DNA of 64,000 nt. Origin: Zarea fungicola (taxonomy: Eukaryota > Ascomycota > Sordariomycetes > Hypocreales > Cordycipitaceae). The notes below the pieces were generated by a model. That model did no database searches. It was not told the DNA's origin and saw only the letters and a program-made list of their open reading frames with translations. The stretch lies in assembly GCA_900169235.1 (NCBI GenBank), contig FWCC01000046.1, positions 62,001 to 126,000 on the forward strand, written 5' to 3'. How positions within the stretch are numbered: the first letter of the stretch is position 1; each line of letters opens with the position of its first letter. Both the position numbers and the translations under genes were made by a program. Shown here piece by piece: positions 10,250 through 20,997 of the stretch.

Positions 10250-12626
10250 TCACAATCCCGATGCTGGTTTTTGAGGCAACGTCGCAGGATTCCCATACGT
10301 AGGTAGGTGACTATACATCTGACCATTTGGCGACGGCCCGTGGGGTCTGCCGTTTACAGGCATAGGGGGTTGCTGCATCGATACGTGTGGAGTGCCCTGT
10401 GGCGGCCCGTGATATGAAGGTATCGAGTTGTTTGACCCCTGTCTGGCCATGCCATACGCACCACCGTATGGAGGAGGCATTTGGGGCTGATAACCCGTGT
10501 AAGCCAGGTGAGGCGGTGTGCCGATTTGAGGACTGCTGTGATGAGAGCCAGGTGCTGTAAATGGGGGCTGTGGTGCATGGACAGGAGCCATGGCAACTCC
10601 GGGACTGAACGATTGTGTCTTGGGGTTGAAGGCATGGTTCCTATTATAGCTGCCTGGGATCGGATGCTGGCTCTTTGGGTCATGAGGGTTTGCATTTGCA
10701 GGTAGCTGGCCAAATGCGTAGGGGAAGCCTCCTGGTCCGTAAAGTTGGCCGGGGCTTTGGTTAGCAGCCTGCAGCGGCACTTGTGGTGGTCCTTGGGGAG
10801 GTCCCTGGGGCCCTTGAGGAAGAACCTGAGGTGCAACTTGAGGCGGCGGCTGAGGGTGAGCCTGAGGATGAGCTTGGAGATGGGCTTGGGGATGAGCAGG
10901 TGGCGGGCCATGTTGTGGGTATGGCCCTGGTGTGTTAAACGTAGGCTGCCATCCATGTGAGGGTGTATTCAATGTTACTTGTGGCTGCGGTGCATAGACC
11001 ACGGGGCTTCCTCCACCAGGGAACTGGACAATGTTAGTTGAGTAATACGGTTTTGGTGCGCTCCAACGTACTTGCGCCGCCTGGTAAGCGGGGTGTGGTG
11101 CAGCAGGTGCCATGGCAGGCATTGCAGCATATGTTGGCCCTTGTTGCACAAAATTCGGCGGTACCTGGAAGTTAGACGGCCCCGCGGCACCATACTGAGG
11201 ACCGGTTGGTGCAAACTGTGATGGCGGTTGTGGAACCCACGTTTGCTGCTGAGGTCCCCAATAGGGTTGGTACTGGTGGCGGGAGTCAAAGCCGTCTGAA
11301 TCTCGGCGCTGCTTTGCGACTTTTCCACGCTTCCCCAGATTTGATCTGTTCGCAGACATAGAGCTTGTCCGAGACATGCCGTTCTCGGCTTCGATTTCCG
11401 CTACCTTGGCGTAAGTATACTTCCGGGACTTTGTCTTGTTGCTAACTACGAGAACTGACCTGTTGGGCTTTCCTCGGTGTTGCCAAAAATACGCTCGCGG
11501 GCGAGCTTGTACATTTCCTCCCGTTGTTCTCGTGACAACCTTCCACATGTTAGCGGCATGTGCAAATAATGTCGGGCGTCGATTCTTACTTTTGATTCGA
11601 AGGCTGCTTGTCCTTGGCGTCACTGCCAACCTCAGAGCCAGCTTTCGACGGACTAGCACTGGCAGCAGCGCTGTCGCCGTCTTGTCCGCGCCGCATAATC
11701 TTTCTAGGTAGAACTGCAGGAGGTGGTGTGCTACTTGTGGATGGGGCGGGCTGGGGTACCATTTGCGCGAGCGATGCTGGGACTCGACAGAATGGGGTTC
11801 TAAATATCCGGACTGATCCAACGTGTGGCTCATATGAGTGCGTCATGTGGTAGTAATCAGCCAGTTTGTGCGTCAGCATCCTACAGAAAGAGTTGGATGG
11901 CGGTAAATCCATGTATGGGTCTCTTCAGGCATTGTTAGTATGGTTTGTTCCCATACACTCATAGCTTCAATCTTACTTGGAATTTTGCACAAAATCGATG
12001 ACGTCTTTTTCAAGACGCAAAAGAAAGTAACGATCGCGGGGCGTTGCCAGCGCATCGAGCAGCTTCTCATCAGGCGCCTGGCGGTAAATGACGTTGAGCG
12101 CATCTGATGATCCGGCCGCGCTGCTAAGCTGTAACCCCGTGCCATTCTCAGGCTGTTGCTCAGATGAGGCGCTCTGCGGTGTGAGAATACCAGCGGCGTT
12201 GCTTCCCATTGCTATGGCAGGCCTGGCTCTGGCTCTCGCAGCAGCCTCTGAGCCAATGCGCGACCCTGCGAGGAGAGACGCCACATCATCGTCCTCGGCT
12301 GCCGCTTGAACGCTTGCACTGTCGTCAGGACGGAGAGACTCCTTCTCGTCCAGCGCAAAGGTGGTTTCTGAGGCAATGCTTTTACCGTCAAGGCTAGGAG
12401 GTTTTGTATCCGATTCGGAATTAGAGTCCATTCTCGGGATAGCCGACAGTTTATCGGTCGCAACAGCAGCTGAATCAAGATTCAGCTTGCTTAATGATGC
12501 GGCTGTTACGTCGACTTCAGGAGCCAGAGTTGCCTGTTTTAGCGTCATGGCTGCTGGATTTTGTGTTTCTGATGCACCGACAACAACGACGGGGTCAGGC
12601 GCAAGCGACTTCTCGGCAGTGCCCAT
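10250..12626 (-). CDS. R3H and SUZ domain RNA-binding protein
   Basis: Four exons, 12626-11977, 11922-11590, 11539-11460 and 11400-10250, join in frame to 737 residues; the introns are 54, 50 and 59 nt. Residues 1-190 are Ser/Ala rich and probably disordered. An R3H domain follows: PRDRYFLLRLEKDVIDFVQN, then NSFCRMLTHKLADYYHMTH with the defining Arg and His in RMLTH (about R231 and H235). A SUZ domain lies about 300-354, with PRKIMRRG and EEMYKLARERIFGNTEESP. The final 380 residues are rich in Pro, Gln, Gly and Tyr, like prion-type tails of mRNA-binding proteins. Family members bind single-stranded nucleic acid and act on mRNA in the cytoplasm; a specific target cannot be read here. The last acceptor (TAG ending at 11401) was chosen because an AAG four bases upstream leads to a stop. 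Confidence 0.85.
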
Positions 12627-13931
12627 AAAGGACAGAAAGTATGCTTGGGTTAATAAATTTGAGTTCTGGGATGAACGTTATCAGTACTGCGCCGTTAACC
12701 AGTAGTTGCGGCTGAAACGTATGATGGCTCCGACAGCCGTTTGCACTCCGATATAGGGGTGAGTATGGTACTATTATAATTAAACCCGGCCAGTGAAAAT
12801 CGTCAAATGTATGTCGATTATCAGGAACGAAGGAAGGAAAGGGTATCCGGTACAAGATGCGGCAAATTCGCGCGAAACAACGGAGGTGATGAAGGGAAAC
12901 TCGAAAACAGAGCGGGTCGAAACGAATTTAGCAGGCAAGGCACGACGCAAGATTCATGATCGAGAACAACACATTATTCCTAGTATCGGGAAAAGATTCG
13001 CGAAAACGAGGCCGAGCGGTGCGATTGTCAAGCGGTTGTGTCGTATCACGGGCAGGCTCGCGCTGTTGCGGTAGGTTAGCTCTCGTGATGGTGTCCGGGC
13101 TACGGGCTGTCTGAAGACATGGAGAAGAAATGTCGTGGGGCTGGAGAAAATGCAGCAGACGACAAGGAGAGGGGCAGTCGCACTGGGGAGGGGATGAAAA
13201 AGTTGGAGCTGGGCTAGAGCAGACGTACAACACAAATCAAACAAGGGTCAAGGTCGGAACACTTGATGGCCGGAATGAAATACAGAAACGCAAGTCAGGG
13301 TGCACTGGTTGTCGCTCCAAACAAAAAAAAAACTACTTGACGCAGGTCTAAAAGTTCTAGGATCTTGTTGGAGTGGCCGCCCTCCCACGGCTGTGGCGTT
13401 TAGCTGGGTACCCATTAGTCAGGTGACTGACCAGAACTGTGTTGGTCGTTGGCCATTAACATGGAAAGCGATCAGTCAGAGCCGCCGGGAGGAATATTTA
13501 TCCCAAATATGGAGACCTTTTGGGAGACAAGACTAATTATCAAAATTATCAAAATTATCAAAATTATTTCCGATCGTGCCTGGAGAGTATACGCGCTATC
13601 AAACGCTTGACATGCTTTGGTCAGTCGGCTTTGCAGAGTGAGCGCATCCACATATTACAATTTTACATCTGCACTTCGTCAATTATCGATGCAGGCTATT
13701 TCTATTAAATACCGCGGAACTTGAATCTCTCAAGAAATATTGTCTAATTTTCTCAAATAAAAATCAGCACTTGCAGCACTGGAGCACTTTGCCTGGAGAG
13801 GATGTCGGTTTTCTTTAAGGTCACGTGCACCTTACTGAATGTCTGGGGGCCTTTTCATGGCAACACTTTCAGCAGTCTCATCACACGGGGCGGCAGAAAC
13901 CACTTTAACTTTTAGATACAAATTTCAAAAC
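12627..13931. other. Divergent intergenic region upstream of R3H/SUZ and zinc-knuckle genes
   Basis: I see no gene in these 1.3 kb. They hold the promoters and 5' leaders of two divergent RNA-binding protein genes and a short 9-bp tandem repeat. Open frames on both strands are low-complexity or short. Confidence 0.5.
13535..13567. repeat. Short tandem repeat, 9-bp unit AATTATCAA
   Basis: Three exact copies and a partial fourth copy of AATTATCAA stand head to tail. It is a minisatellite-like A/T-rich repeat in the intergenic region, with no evident function. Confidence 0.85.
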
Positions 13932-14794
13932 ATGTATTCGTACCGCAGTAAGGCTTCACAGTCAACTCCAGCGAACGTGCAATGCCAAAAATGCCTAAAA
14001 CGAGATATGATATCCCTCACCTACCAATCTGACAACTCAACTGACCTATTAGAACGGCATTATTCATATGAGTGCAAGGCTTCCGCTCAAGAGAGACCAT
14101 ATGTATCTCGTCCATCTCGATCACAGCAACTAAGAAACCCAAAACTGGTTCCTAAGCTGACAAACGATGTACCTAATCCTCTAGAAAAAAAGTATGCTTC
14201 TACGAATGACCAAACTCTACCTAGCTTCCGTGCTTACCGATCAATAGGAAGGGCGTTGCAGACGAAGAGCTTGCCAAGAAGGAGGCAGAGAGAGATAGAA
14301 AGCGCGAATTAGATACCAGAGATGAGGATTCTGATGAGCCACCACGACGACCACGTTCGCCCTCTGTCGACTCCATCTCGACTGTCTCAACCAACTCGCG
14401 GGCTGGCTCTGCATCACCGCCGCCAAGGTGGCGCCAGCAAGCCAGATCAGGCTCCGAGAGCGGAGAAGAAATTGATGAAGTACCACGCTCACCGCCCAGA
14501 AGCCGTTCACCACATCGCAGACGAGAAATCAGTCGCGAGAGGCGGCCCGCTAGCGATGCGCCAGAGCTTCGGCAGAGAGATAGAAATCGTCGGCGCCGTT
14601 CCCGCTCGCCGCGCGAGGAGAGGGGGGGCAGAGGGGACAGAGACCATAGGCATCCTCGTGATCAAAGAGAAAAGCGCCGCCATGAAAGGGAAGAGCATCG
14701 CGGCACGCGCCCTGAGCAGCAGGAAAGCAGCACAAGAGAGCGCAGTCTCAGCCCATTCAGTCAACGAGTACTTTTGACTCGAGGGATGCAGTAA
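13932..14794 (+). CDS. Zinc-knuckle, RS-rich putative RNA-processing protein
   Basis: Exons 13932-14191 and 14248-14794 (intron 14192-14247, GTATGC donor, AATAG acceptor) give 268 residues. The protein starts MYSYRSKASQSTPANVQCQKC. After the knuckle comes HYSYECKASAQERPYVSRPS and NPKLVPKLTNDVPNPLEKKK. This resembles the single CCHC-knuckle fungal proteins related to ZCCHC10, followed by a long Arg/Ser/Glu-rich tail (RSRSPHRRREISRERR) ending in SLSPFSQRVLLTRGMQ. Between the Cys pair and the His lie 17 extra residues (14004-14054) that I would not expect in a knuckle. The 48 nt 14005-14052 look like an intron (branch-like ACTGAC, TATTAG acceptor) but begin AT, not GT. Removing them restores C-x2-C-x5-H-x4-C and a 252-residue protein. 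Nuclear, splicing-linked role is inference from the RS tail. Confidence 0.75.
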
Positions 14795-14902
14795 AGAAAT
14801 GGAGAAGAGAAATTCACCAAAATGATGAAGGGTATCAATATTTACATCAGTAGAGCCCATGTCTATATGTACAGAATAAATGCAACAAGCCTTTTGGTCA
14901 CC

Positions 14903-15538
14903 TCAAGCAATTAGTGTGCCCTCTTCCTCCCTATCCCGCTTCTCGTCTTCCTCGGCTTCCTGTTCCCGTACTCGTAAACTCTCTACAAGAGAGGCACCAT
15001 CCATGCCAGCCGCCTCCACGTCGTTCCCATCGGCTTTTTGCGCCGCCATGATCCGATCTCTAACCAGTCGCGCAATGGCATTGTCTGTGCGGACGTTGAG
15101 AACTTCCATCTTTTGTTCCAGATTGCGCTTCAGATCCCAATTGGGCTTTTTTGGCTGCAGCTTGAAGAGATCGATGCCCTTGTCCTCGGTGGCTTCGGCG
15201 GCGACTTGTTGCTTGACCGTAGCCTCCAAGTCGGCTGCCTGTTGTTCAAGTGTGGCCTTGTCACCGTCCAGGGTCGGCGGCGCCTCGAAGCCAAGCTTCG
15301 GCCCACGCGTCTCTGGATCATAGTTTCGGCCGGAGAGATGTAGCTTTGTGACATCAGGTGGCGCATCCTGATCTTCCCCGTCCACGTCGTTCTTGGAGTC
15401 GGCTGGGAACGGCGATCGAGCATCGGCTTCCGGCGTGACGAGCTCATCCGTAGGTTGTTTACGCTTGAGGCTCTTGAGCTTTGCGAGGCGTGCCTTGCGA
15501 TCCTCTGATGCGGCGCTGAGAGTATTATGTGAGGACAT
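14903..15538 (-). CDS. CWF18: Pre-mRNA splicing factor Cwf18 (CCDC12 family)
   Basis: A single exon encodes 211 residues. The N-terminus is a basic coiled segment (RKARLAKLKSLKRKQ). The Cwf18 signature follows: KLHLSGRNYDPETRGPKLGF near residues 66-85 and GIDLFKLQPKKPNWDLKRNL near 121-140, then EQKMEVLNVRTDNAIARLVR. The C-terminus is acidic. In fission yeast and humans this protein is part of the Prp19/NTC-associated spliceosome. It is convergent with the zinc-knuckle gene, 108 bp apart, and divergent from the PPR gene. Confidence 0.9.
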   Translation of the reverse strand: MSSHNTLSAASEDRKARLAKLKSLKRKQPTDELVTPEADARSPFPADSKNDVDGEDQDAPPDVTKLHLSGRNYDPETRGPKLGFEAPPTLDGDKATLEQQAADLEATVKQQVAAEATEDKGIDLFKLQPKKPNWDLKRNLEQKMEVLNVRTDNAIARLVRDRIMAAQKADGNDVEAAGMDGASLVESLRVREQEAEEDEKRDREEEGTLIA

Positions 15539-15840
15539 TGTATCGTTGATCGCTCTCGATCTAATTGTTGACTATGTCTGCTATTGCAATGGTTTTTCTC
15601 GATCCTAGAAGCGAACGTTGGTGGGGCAGAACCGTGTCGATGCCAGCCTGAAATGCCTGTTGCAACATCAAAAAAAATATCGGGCTACTACTGATGGCCC
15701 ACCTAAATTTGTCTCCTCAACTTCTGCAAACTCTCGACTACACCGCAGGCGATAAATACTGCCGGTATTGCGTAATTCACCATGGCATCCGAGCGAATAC
15801 AAATGCAATAGACCGCGACGATCTTCAAAATTCACACACA
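15539..15840. promoter_or_regulatory. Divergent promoter between Cwf18 and PPR genes
   Basis: About 300 bp separate the two likely start codons. The frame of the PPR gene is open back to an ATG at 15694, but the encoded upstream residues do not look like a targeting sequence, so I treat that part as leader. Confidence 0.45.
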
Positions 15841-18345
15841 ATGTACCGCGTCAGGAGGGAGCTGTGTCTAAGGGCGGCTGTGGCGCATCATTCAGCGACA
15901 CATCACCCGCTGCTGCCAGCATCCAAGCCAGCACGCGGATTTGGTTCATTGGGCAGCAAACAAGGGCATCATTGCACTCATTTCTTTCCAAATTCCATGC
16001 GCAAGTCACTTTTATATCTTGTGAATGCGCAACCGGTGCTACTGCACTCAAAGTGCGTAGTTGCCAGGACACAACTCTACTCAACAATGGCGGACGAGGC
16101 GACCCAGAACCGATTCGCCTCTGCACACGCAGCGAACAACGTTCAGCCTGTGCGGGAAATCTCCGAATTTCGATCGCCTAGTATCAGTCAGCGGCCGTTT
16201 CGCAAAACTATGCAATTAAAATACGTGTCGCCGCGCTTGAAAAGGGACAAGAAGGAATTACAACGCAACCGAATGCGAGAGCTGGAAAAATACCGTCAAT
16301 GGGGCTATATACGGCATCAATATCCAAAATCAGACCTTGCTGCTGTCCAAAAAGAATTCAACTGGTGGAAATCGAAAATGGATTTGATGGGTCGCAGCAG
16401 TAAAGCAACTGCAGCGCGAGACGACGACCAAGGAAGGTGGCTTTATGAATTGAGAGATATTCCTGCCATGCGCGAAGCATGGGAGGCGAAAAGTTTTGAA
16501 GAGAGACGGGATAAATGGGCAAAATTAATGCTTGCAACATTGCGCTGGTGTCCAAGCAAAGCGAGCATGATACTCGAGGCTACTATGAATCCTTTGCCAC
16601 CAGGCTACGCCATTCAGGATGTTTTGCGATTCATAGCGCAAAATTTGCGGTTGGATAGCATCAGAAACCCTCGCAGCCGGTCAGCAATGGCGGATGAGGT
16701 CCTGGCGACGCTTGCCAAAATCTTGGATGATGTGCCGAAGGGCCACGTACCTTTCAGGCAGTCAACATTCGGCCTCTTTGCACAAAAGCTACCGGCAGAA
16801 CAGACTCTGGACCTCTATGAGCTCTTACGTCGACTCGAGTATAATTTACACAAAAATACTCTATTGCATTTTGCCCGGAAGCTTGCTGGCGAGCCTGCTC
16901 ATAAGAATACTGCCTACGAGATTCTTAAAGCCATGGTGGAGAGTGGAGCGACACTCAACGACGCTGCATCGGGCAGCGTGGTTACAACCCTGCTGCATTG
17001 CAAGGCTGTCACTGACGGTTGGTCGCAGCAGGTGGAAAGCTTTGCTGCAAAGGACGCGCTGGAGCTGTTCATGGAACATGGCTACACGCCAAACACAATC
17101 ACTTTGACAGCTGTACTGGATTCCTTATGCCAGCACGGCAGAGTAGATGAGGCAATCCGCTTGGCTTTGCTATTCGCAGAATCCGGTGTATCACTCGACG
17201 CAAAGACGTGGACTACAGTGTTTGCAGGGGCGAAAGCCAGCCTCAGTGTCGAAAATGTAACCAAGGCCTTACTCGTTGCCAAAGTCACGCCAGCTTCATT
17301 TGAGAGCGTGCTGAGCAATGCGCTACATGCGGTTTTTTATTTTGCGGACATGGAGACTCGTACGCAGAAGATGAAGAGGCCATGGTCAGTGCCAATGTTC
17401 CGTCCAATGCTCAAGATTTATGCGAAGAAGTTTGAGCTCAAGTCTCTACAATGGTGGTTACCTGATTCTCTGCCCTTGATGCTCGGTGATGAGGGTGTTG
17501 ATGCAGTGACCGACGACAAGTTTCGGGATCCGCGCAACCGCGATTGGGACTTTGCTCGTACGATACTGCCAGTGGTGGATCGGCTTTTTTCTGCGGGTCC
17601 CGATGATGGCGAGAAGAAGCTGCAGCCAAATAGTACGGCAGATGGAGTCATGCTGCGAGCCTATATCCGGTCGCTGTCTCAGCCACGGGATATCCTGGCC
17701 TTCTACAAGTTCTTCAGGTCCCGCCTGGAGGAGCGCAGCAAGTACCCCACTCTCCTGCTGCAAAATCAAGGCGCGATGATTCACGACGCGTTTATCATGG
17801 CCATGCTGGAGCATAAGGAGCTATGGAGGGAAGCTTTAAAAGTCTTCGGAGATATGCTCAAGGACTCCATAATCGCAAAGTCGCCGACTATTCCTGAAGA
17901 GGCTCCTTCACCACAAATTGCAGAGTCAGCCAATGAAGTTGCTGATCCTGGGACGGCAGGCGACAAGCTCTTGGCGGCACCAAATAGCCAAATGGTACCG
18001 GCTCACCCACAGCCTACTGTTTTCACGCTGACGATTTTGTTGCAAGGCCTGCTGTACCAAGGTGAGGCTGCGCTGGCCGACCAAATGATGCAGGTAATGC
18101 GGGAATTTGACATTGAGCCGAACCTGGTGACGTGGAATACACTCATCCGACACCATGCCATGGCGCAAAACACACGACTGACAGTCACATTGCTGCAAGA
18201 TATGGAAGCAGCGGGGCTGAGGCCGGACATGTACACGTACAATGCATTTAATAAGCTGCGAGATCAGGACAAGGCTTTGCAAATGATGCAGTCAATTGTC
18301 GATCGAAATCACAGAAGCATCGTAGCTGGCGACCAGTTGTACTAA
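15841..18345 (+). CDS. Pentatricopeptide repeat (PPR) protein, probably mitochondrial
   Basis: A single exon encodes 834 residues from the ATG at 15841 (883 from the ATG at 15694). I prefer 15841 because MYRVRRELCLRAAVAHHSAT is basic, hydroxylated and free of acids at first, as in mitochondrial presequences. A basic Arg/Lys/Gln-rich region (about 130-190) follows, then helical repeats. The clearest PPR units are near residues 415-450 (PNTITLTAVLDSLCQHGRVD) and 720-820 (PTVFTLTILLQGLLYQGE, PNLVTWNTLIRHHAMAQNT, RPDMYTYNAFNKL). Fungal PPR proteins bind organellar RNA and act in its processing, stability or translation. I cannot name the RNA target. No introns are needed. Confidence 0.85.
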   Translation: MYRVRRELCLRAAVAHHSATHHPLLPASKPARGFGSLGSKQGHHCTHFFPNSMRKSLLYLVNAQPVLLHSKCVVARTQLYSTMADEATQNRFASAHAANNVQPVREISEFRSPSISQRPFRKTMQLKYVSPRLKRDKKELQRNRMRELEKYRQWGYIRHQYPKSDLAAVQKEFNWWKSKMDLMGRSSKATAARDDDQGRWLYELRDIPAMREAWEAKSFEERRDKWAKLMLATLRWCPSKASMILEATMNPLPPGYAIQDVLRFIAQNLRLDSIRNPRSRSAMADEVLATLAKILDDVPKGHVPFRQSTFGLFAQKLPAEQTLDLYELLRRLEYNLHKNTLLHFARKLAGEPAHKNTAYEILKAMVESGATLNDAASGSVVTTLLHCKAVTDGWSQQVESFAAKDALELFMEHGYTPNTITLTAVLDSLCQHGRVDEAIRLALLFAESGVSLDAKTWTTVFAGAKASLSVENVTKALLVAKVTPASFESVLSNALHAVFYFADMETRTQKMKRPWSVPMFRPMLKIYAKKFELKSLQWWLPDSLPLMLGDEGVDAVTDDKFRDPRNRDWDFARTILPVVDRLFSAGPDDGEKKLQPNSTADGVMLRAYIRSLSQPRDILAFYKFFRSRLEERSKYPTLLLQNQGAMIHDAFIMAMLEHKELWREALKVFGDMLKDSIIAKSPTIPEEAPSPQIAESANEVADPGTAGDKLLAAPNSQMVPAHPQPTVFTLTILLQGLLYQGEAALADQMMQVMREFDIEPNLVTWNTLIRHHAMAQNTRLTVTLLQDMEAAGLRPDMYTYNAFNKLRDQDKALQMMQSIVDRNHRSIVAGDQLY

Positions 18346-19021
18346 AACAGAACTCTGTACACTACTCAATGTATTTATAAATAGAGAGATGCGATTACTA
18401 TGAGCCTAGGGTTATCACTAGATAGACAATGGAATTGAGAAAGACTGACGCCACCGTCATCATGGCGACTTAGAGGAATTGCATATTTTACCGTGGGGCC
18501 AAAATATTTCCGTAGTGAAAACGCTATTTAGCTAGAGGCGACCAAGAAACGCAGGCTGTTATCATAACCCCATTTGTCAGCCCTCTGGCTTCAGCAAGCA
18601 ATGGTCTCCTGATTGCTAACAGTAGATTTGCTACCAAAACCCTGTACGGAGTTTGCCAGCTTGGACTTAAAGGCGGCGTTGATATCTAGCTCCACAAAGC
18701 TCCGCCTTGGAGGCAGTTAATGTTATCGTGCGTACGTGCATCTCTTTCGTAGCATCTTGTGCCATTTACCTATTACGGGTTGTGGATAAAAGTAAGCCCT
18801 TGCAATGGCAAAAAGTGGGAGACCAACTGCTGTTGGAGTTTCCGGCGCTTGAGATGCTCCACCGACGGAGTCACTGGCTTACCAACTAAAGTCCACAAAT
18901 TGCCGGATTACAGTAGTTATGCGCTGTTTGAGCCGTTGAGACGAATACACAATGAATATATATAAAAGAGAACACTTGTAAGACGTATAATGCCAGGCGG
19001 GTCACGGAACAGCAGAACACC
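18346..19021. other. Intergenic region upstream of the flavin monooxygenase gene
   Basis: No gene seen. The 3' end of the PPR gene lies at the left, and a TATA box near 18957-18968 precedes the monooxygenase gene. Confidence 0.5.
18957..18968 (+). promoter_or_regulatory. TATA box of the flavin monooxygenase gene
   Basis: The run ATATATATAAAA lies about 55-65 bp before the start codon at 19022, a normal distance for a short-leader fungal gene. Confidence 0.55.
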
Positions 19022-20997
19022 ATGGTGGGATTCGCGCAGCTAAAGTTTGCACCAGGTCAGGACAAGGAGGCAGTAAGGGCCAATGTCGTCTCCATTGCTC
19101 AATCCTGGCTGGATTCATTTCAACGGTCACTGAACATCGGTAGAGCAGAATGGGACGACACCTTATTTGCACAAACGTCATGGCTCAAGGATAGCCTTGT
19201 GCTAGACTGGTCCAGCCCGACAATTGAAGGTGCCGCATCTATTAAGGAGTATATCCAGAAGAATGCCGTCAGGGCTGCTGTGACTAATATACGGCTTCCC
19301 AAAAGCCAGTCGATTCAACCGACTCTTGTTGAAAGAGGACCGTTGATTTGGGTTGAGTCTGGTTTCGAGTTTGACACGACTTTCGGCACCGGTCGCGGTA
19401 TCATCAGGCTGGCCAACACGGCGCTGGACGTATGGAGCGCATGGGTCGTTTATCTCGGTCTGGAGGAGCTCAAAACACGTCCGCGTCGAAGCTTGAAGAA
19501 GCCAGATTTGTTCTTTGAGAGCCCAATCAAAACTCTCGATGTGCCTGGTGAAAAGACAGAACCCACAGTTGTAATTATCGGCGCTGGTAGGTCTGAAGTA
19601 CTCAACAACAGCGTGGCTGTTCAAGGACACACAGGCTAATTTTGCCGTAGGCACTGCTGGTTTGACAGTGGCAGCCTGTTTACAGGACTGTGGCGTGCGT
19701 ACTCTGCTTCTAGATCGAGATCAACAGGTCGGGGATTCATGGAGAAAGAGATATGAAGTATGGTCAAAAACTCGCAACCCACGCTGCGACATTGATACGT
19801 TTTCAGGTTACTAATGGTTAGTAGTGTTTAAAAATGCAAACGGCATCTTGGATGAATACGCGTCCATTTTTCAGCGGCGCTAGCAATTGGCCAGTATTTC
19901 AGAGCAAAGACCAATTTGCCGACTACCTAGAATCGTATGCTTCCATACTTGAGCTGGACGTGTGGACTCAAACATCATTTGAGTCGGCACACTACGACGA
20001 TAATGCCCGTCGTTGGACCGTCGAGACTGTCACCGTTGACAACAACCGCAAGCGACGCACTCTACGGCCCAGGCATCTCGTCTGGGCCGGTAGTCAATTC
20101 TACGGACCCGAGCCGTTTCTTGAGACCATGCCTGGCCGAAATCAGTTCTCCGGTATTAGCTATCACGCGGGCGAGCACAAGGACGCGGCGTTGCTGGACG
20201 CCAAGGGTAAAAAGGTTGTTATAATTGGCGCCAATGCGACAGCCCATGATATCAGTTCCGACTTCGTGCAAACTGGTGCACACGTCACCATGGTACAGCG
20301 CTCACCTAGTATCGTCCACTCGATGCAGGCAACGCTCCAATTACTCACTCCGCCGCCACCAGACACCATGACTGTTGCCGACTACCGCTTCATCCGAAAG
20401 ACGATGCCCTTTCCAGTCCAAATCGAACTCGTCCAAAAGGCGAGCCAAGCCATTGTCCAATTCGATAAGAATCTACTTGATGCCCTCGACAGGACCGAGT
20501 TCCAAGCATCGCGCTGTGAGAACGGGGACAACTTTGTCCGCCGTGCCTGGTCCACGGGTGGCGGCTTCTACGTCAGCCGTGGCGGCAGCGAGCTTGTCGC
20601 CTCTGGTGCGATCAACGTTGCCTTTTCTTCTGGTGGTGTGAAGAAATTCACCGGTGCAGGCGTGGTGCTGGCGGATGGAAGGGAATTGGAGGCTGACATT
20701 ATTGTCGCGGCGACTGGGTATAGGCGGTTTGAGAACCACTTGGTGGAGATTTTAGGCGAGGATATAGCAAGAAGGGCCACGGCGTTACACAGGCAGCCAG
20801 CAAATGGAGATGTGAGCACAGCTGCGCTCATGAGAGCACAAAAAGGCATATTTACGCCGACGGGGCATCCTGGGTTCTGGGTGGCAATGGGGGTGCATCA
20901 GGACACTGTTCTAGGCTCAGAGGCACTTGCGCTGAGAATTTTGGCCGAAGAGGATGGTCTTGTCAATTGGAACCCAGAGCGTCCAGAACAGAATTAG
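19022..20997 (+). CDS. Flavin-containing monooxygenase with NTF2-like N-terminal domain
   Basis: Three exons, 19022-19586, 19651-19757 and 19825-20997, give 614 residues. Introns are 64 nt (GTAGGT..GTAG) and 67 nt (GTATGG, TACTAAT branch, TAG). Residues 1-170 look like an NTF2/SnoaL-type domain. The FAD Rossmann motif GAGTAG (187-192) is created exactly at the first splice join. GDSWRKRYE follows, then SNWPVFQSKDQFADYLESYA, typical of bacterial- and plant-like FMO proteins. The FMO fingerprint reads FSGISYHAGEH, with His where Tyr or Phe is usual. A second dinucleotide-binding motif IIGANATAHDIS starts near 357, and ATGY appears late (IIVAATGYRRF). The likely reaction is NADPH- and O2-dependent oxygenation of a small substrate that cannot be named here. 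The next gene on the same strand is a Zn2Cys6 regulator. Confidence 0.85.

Noticed and set aside
14005..14052. U12-type AT-AC intron
   Set aside because: An ATATCCC-like donor exists at 14010, but its combination with any AC or AG acceptor nearby breaks the downstream frame; only 14005-14052 with AG keeps it.
19022..20997. Monooxygenase as a pseudogene split into two frames
   Set aside because: Two GT..AG introns, one with a TACTAAT branch, restore the FAD motif and the full FMO sequence, so the gene is read as intact.
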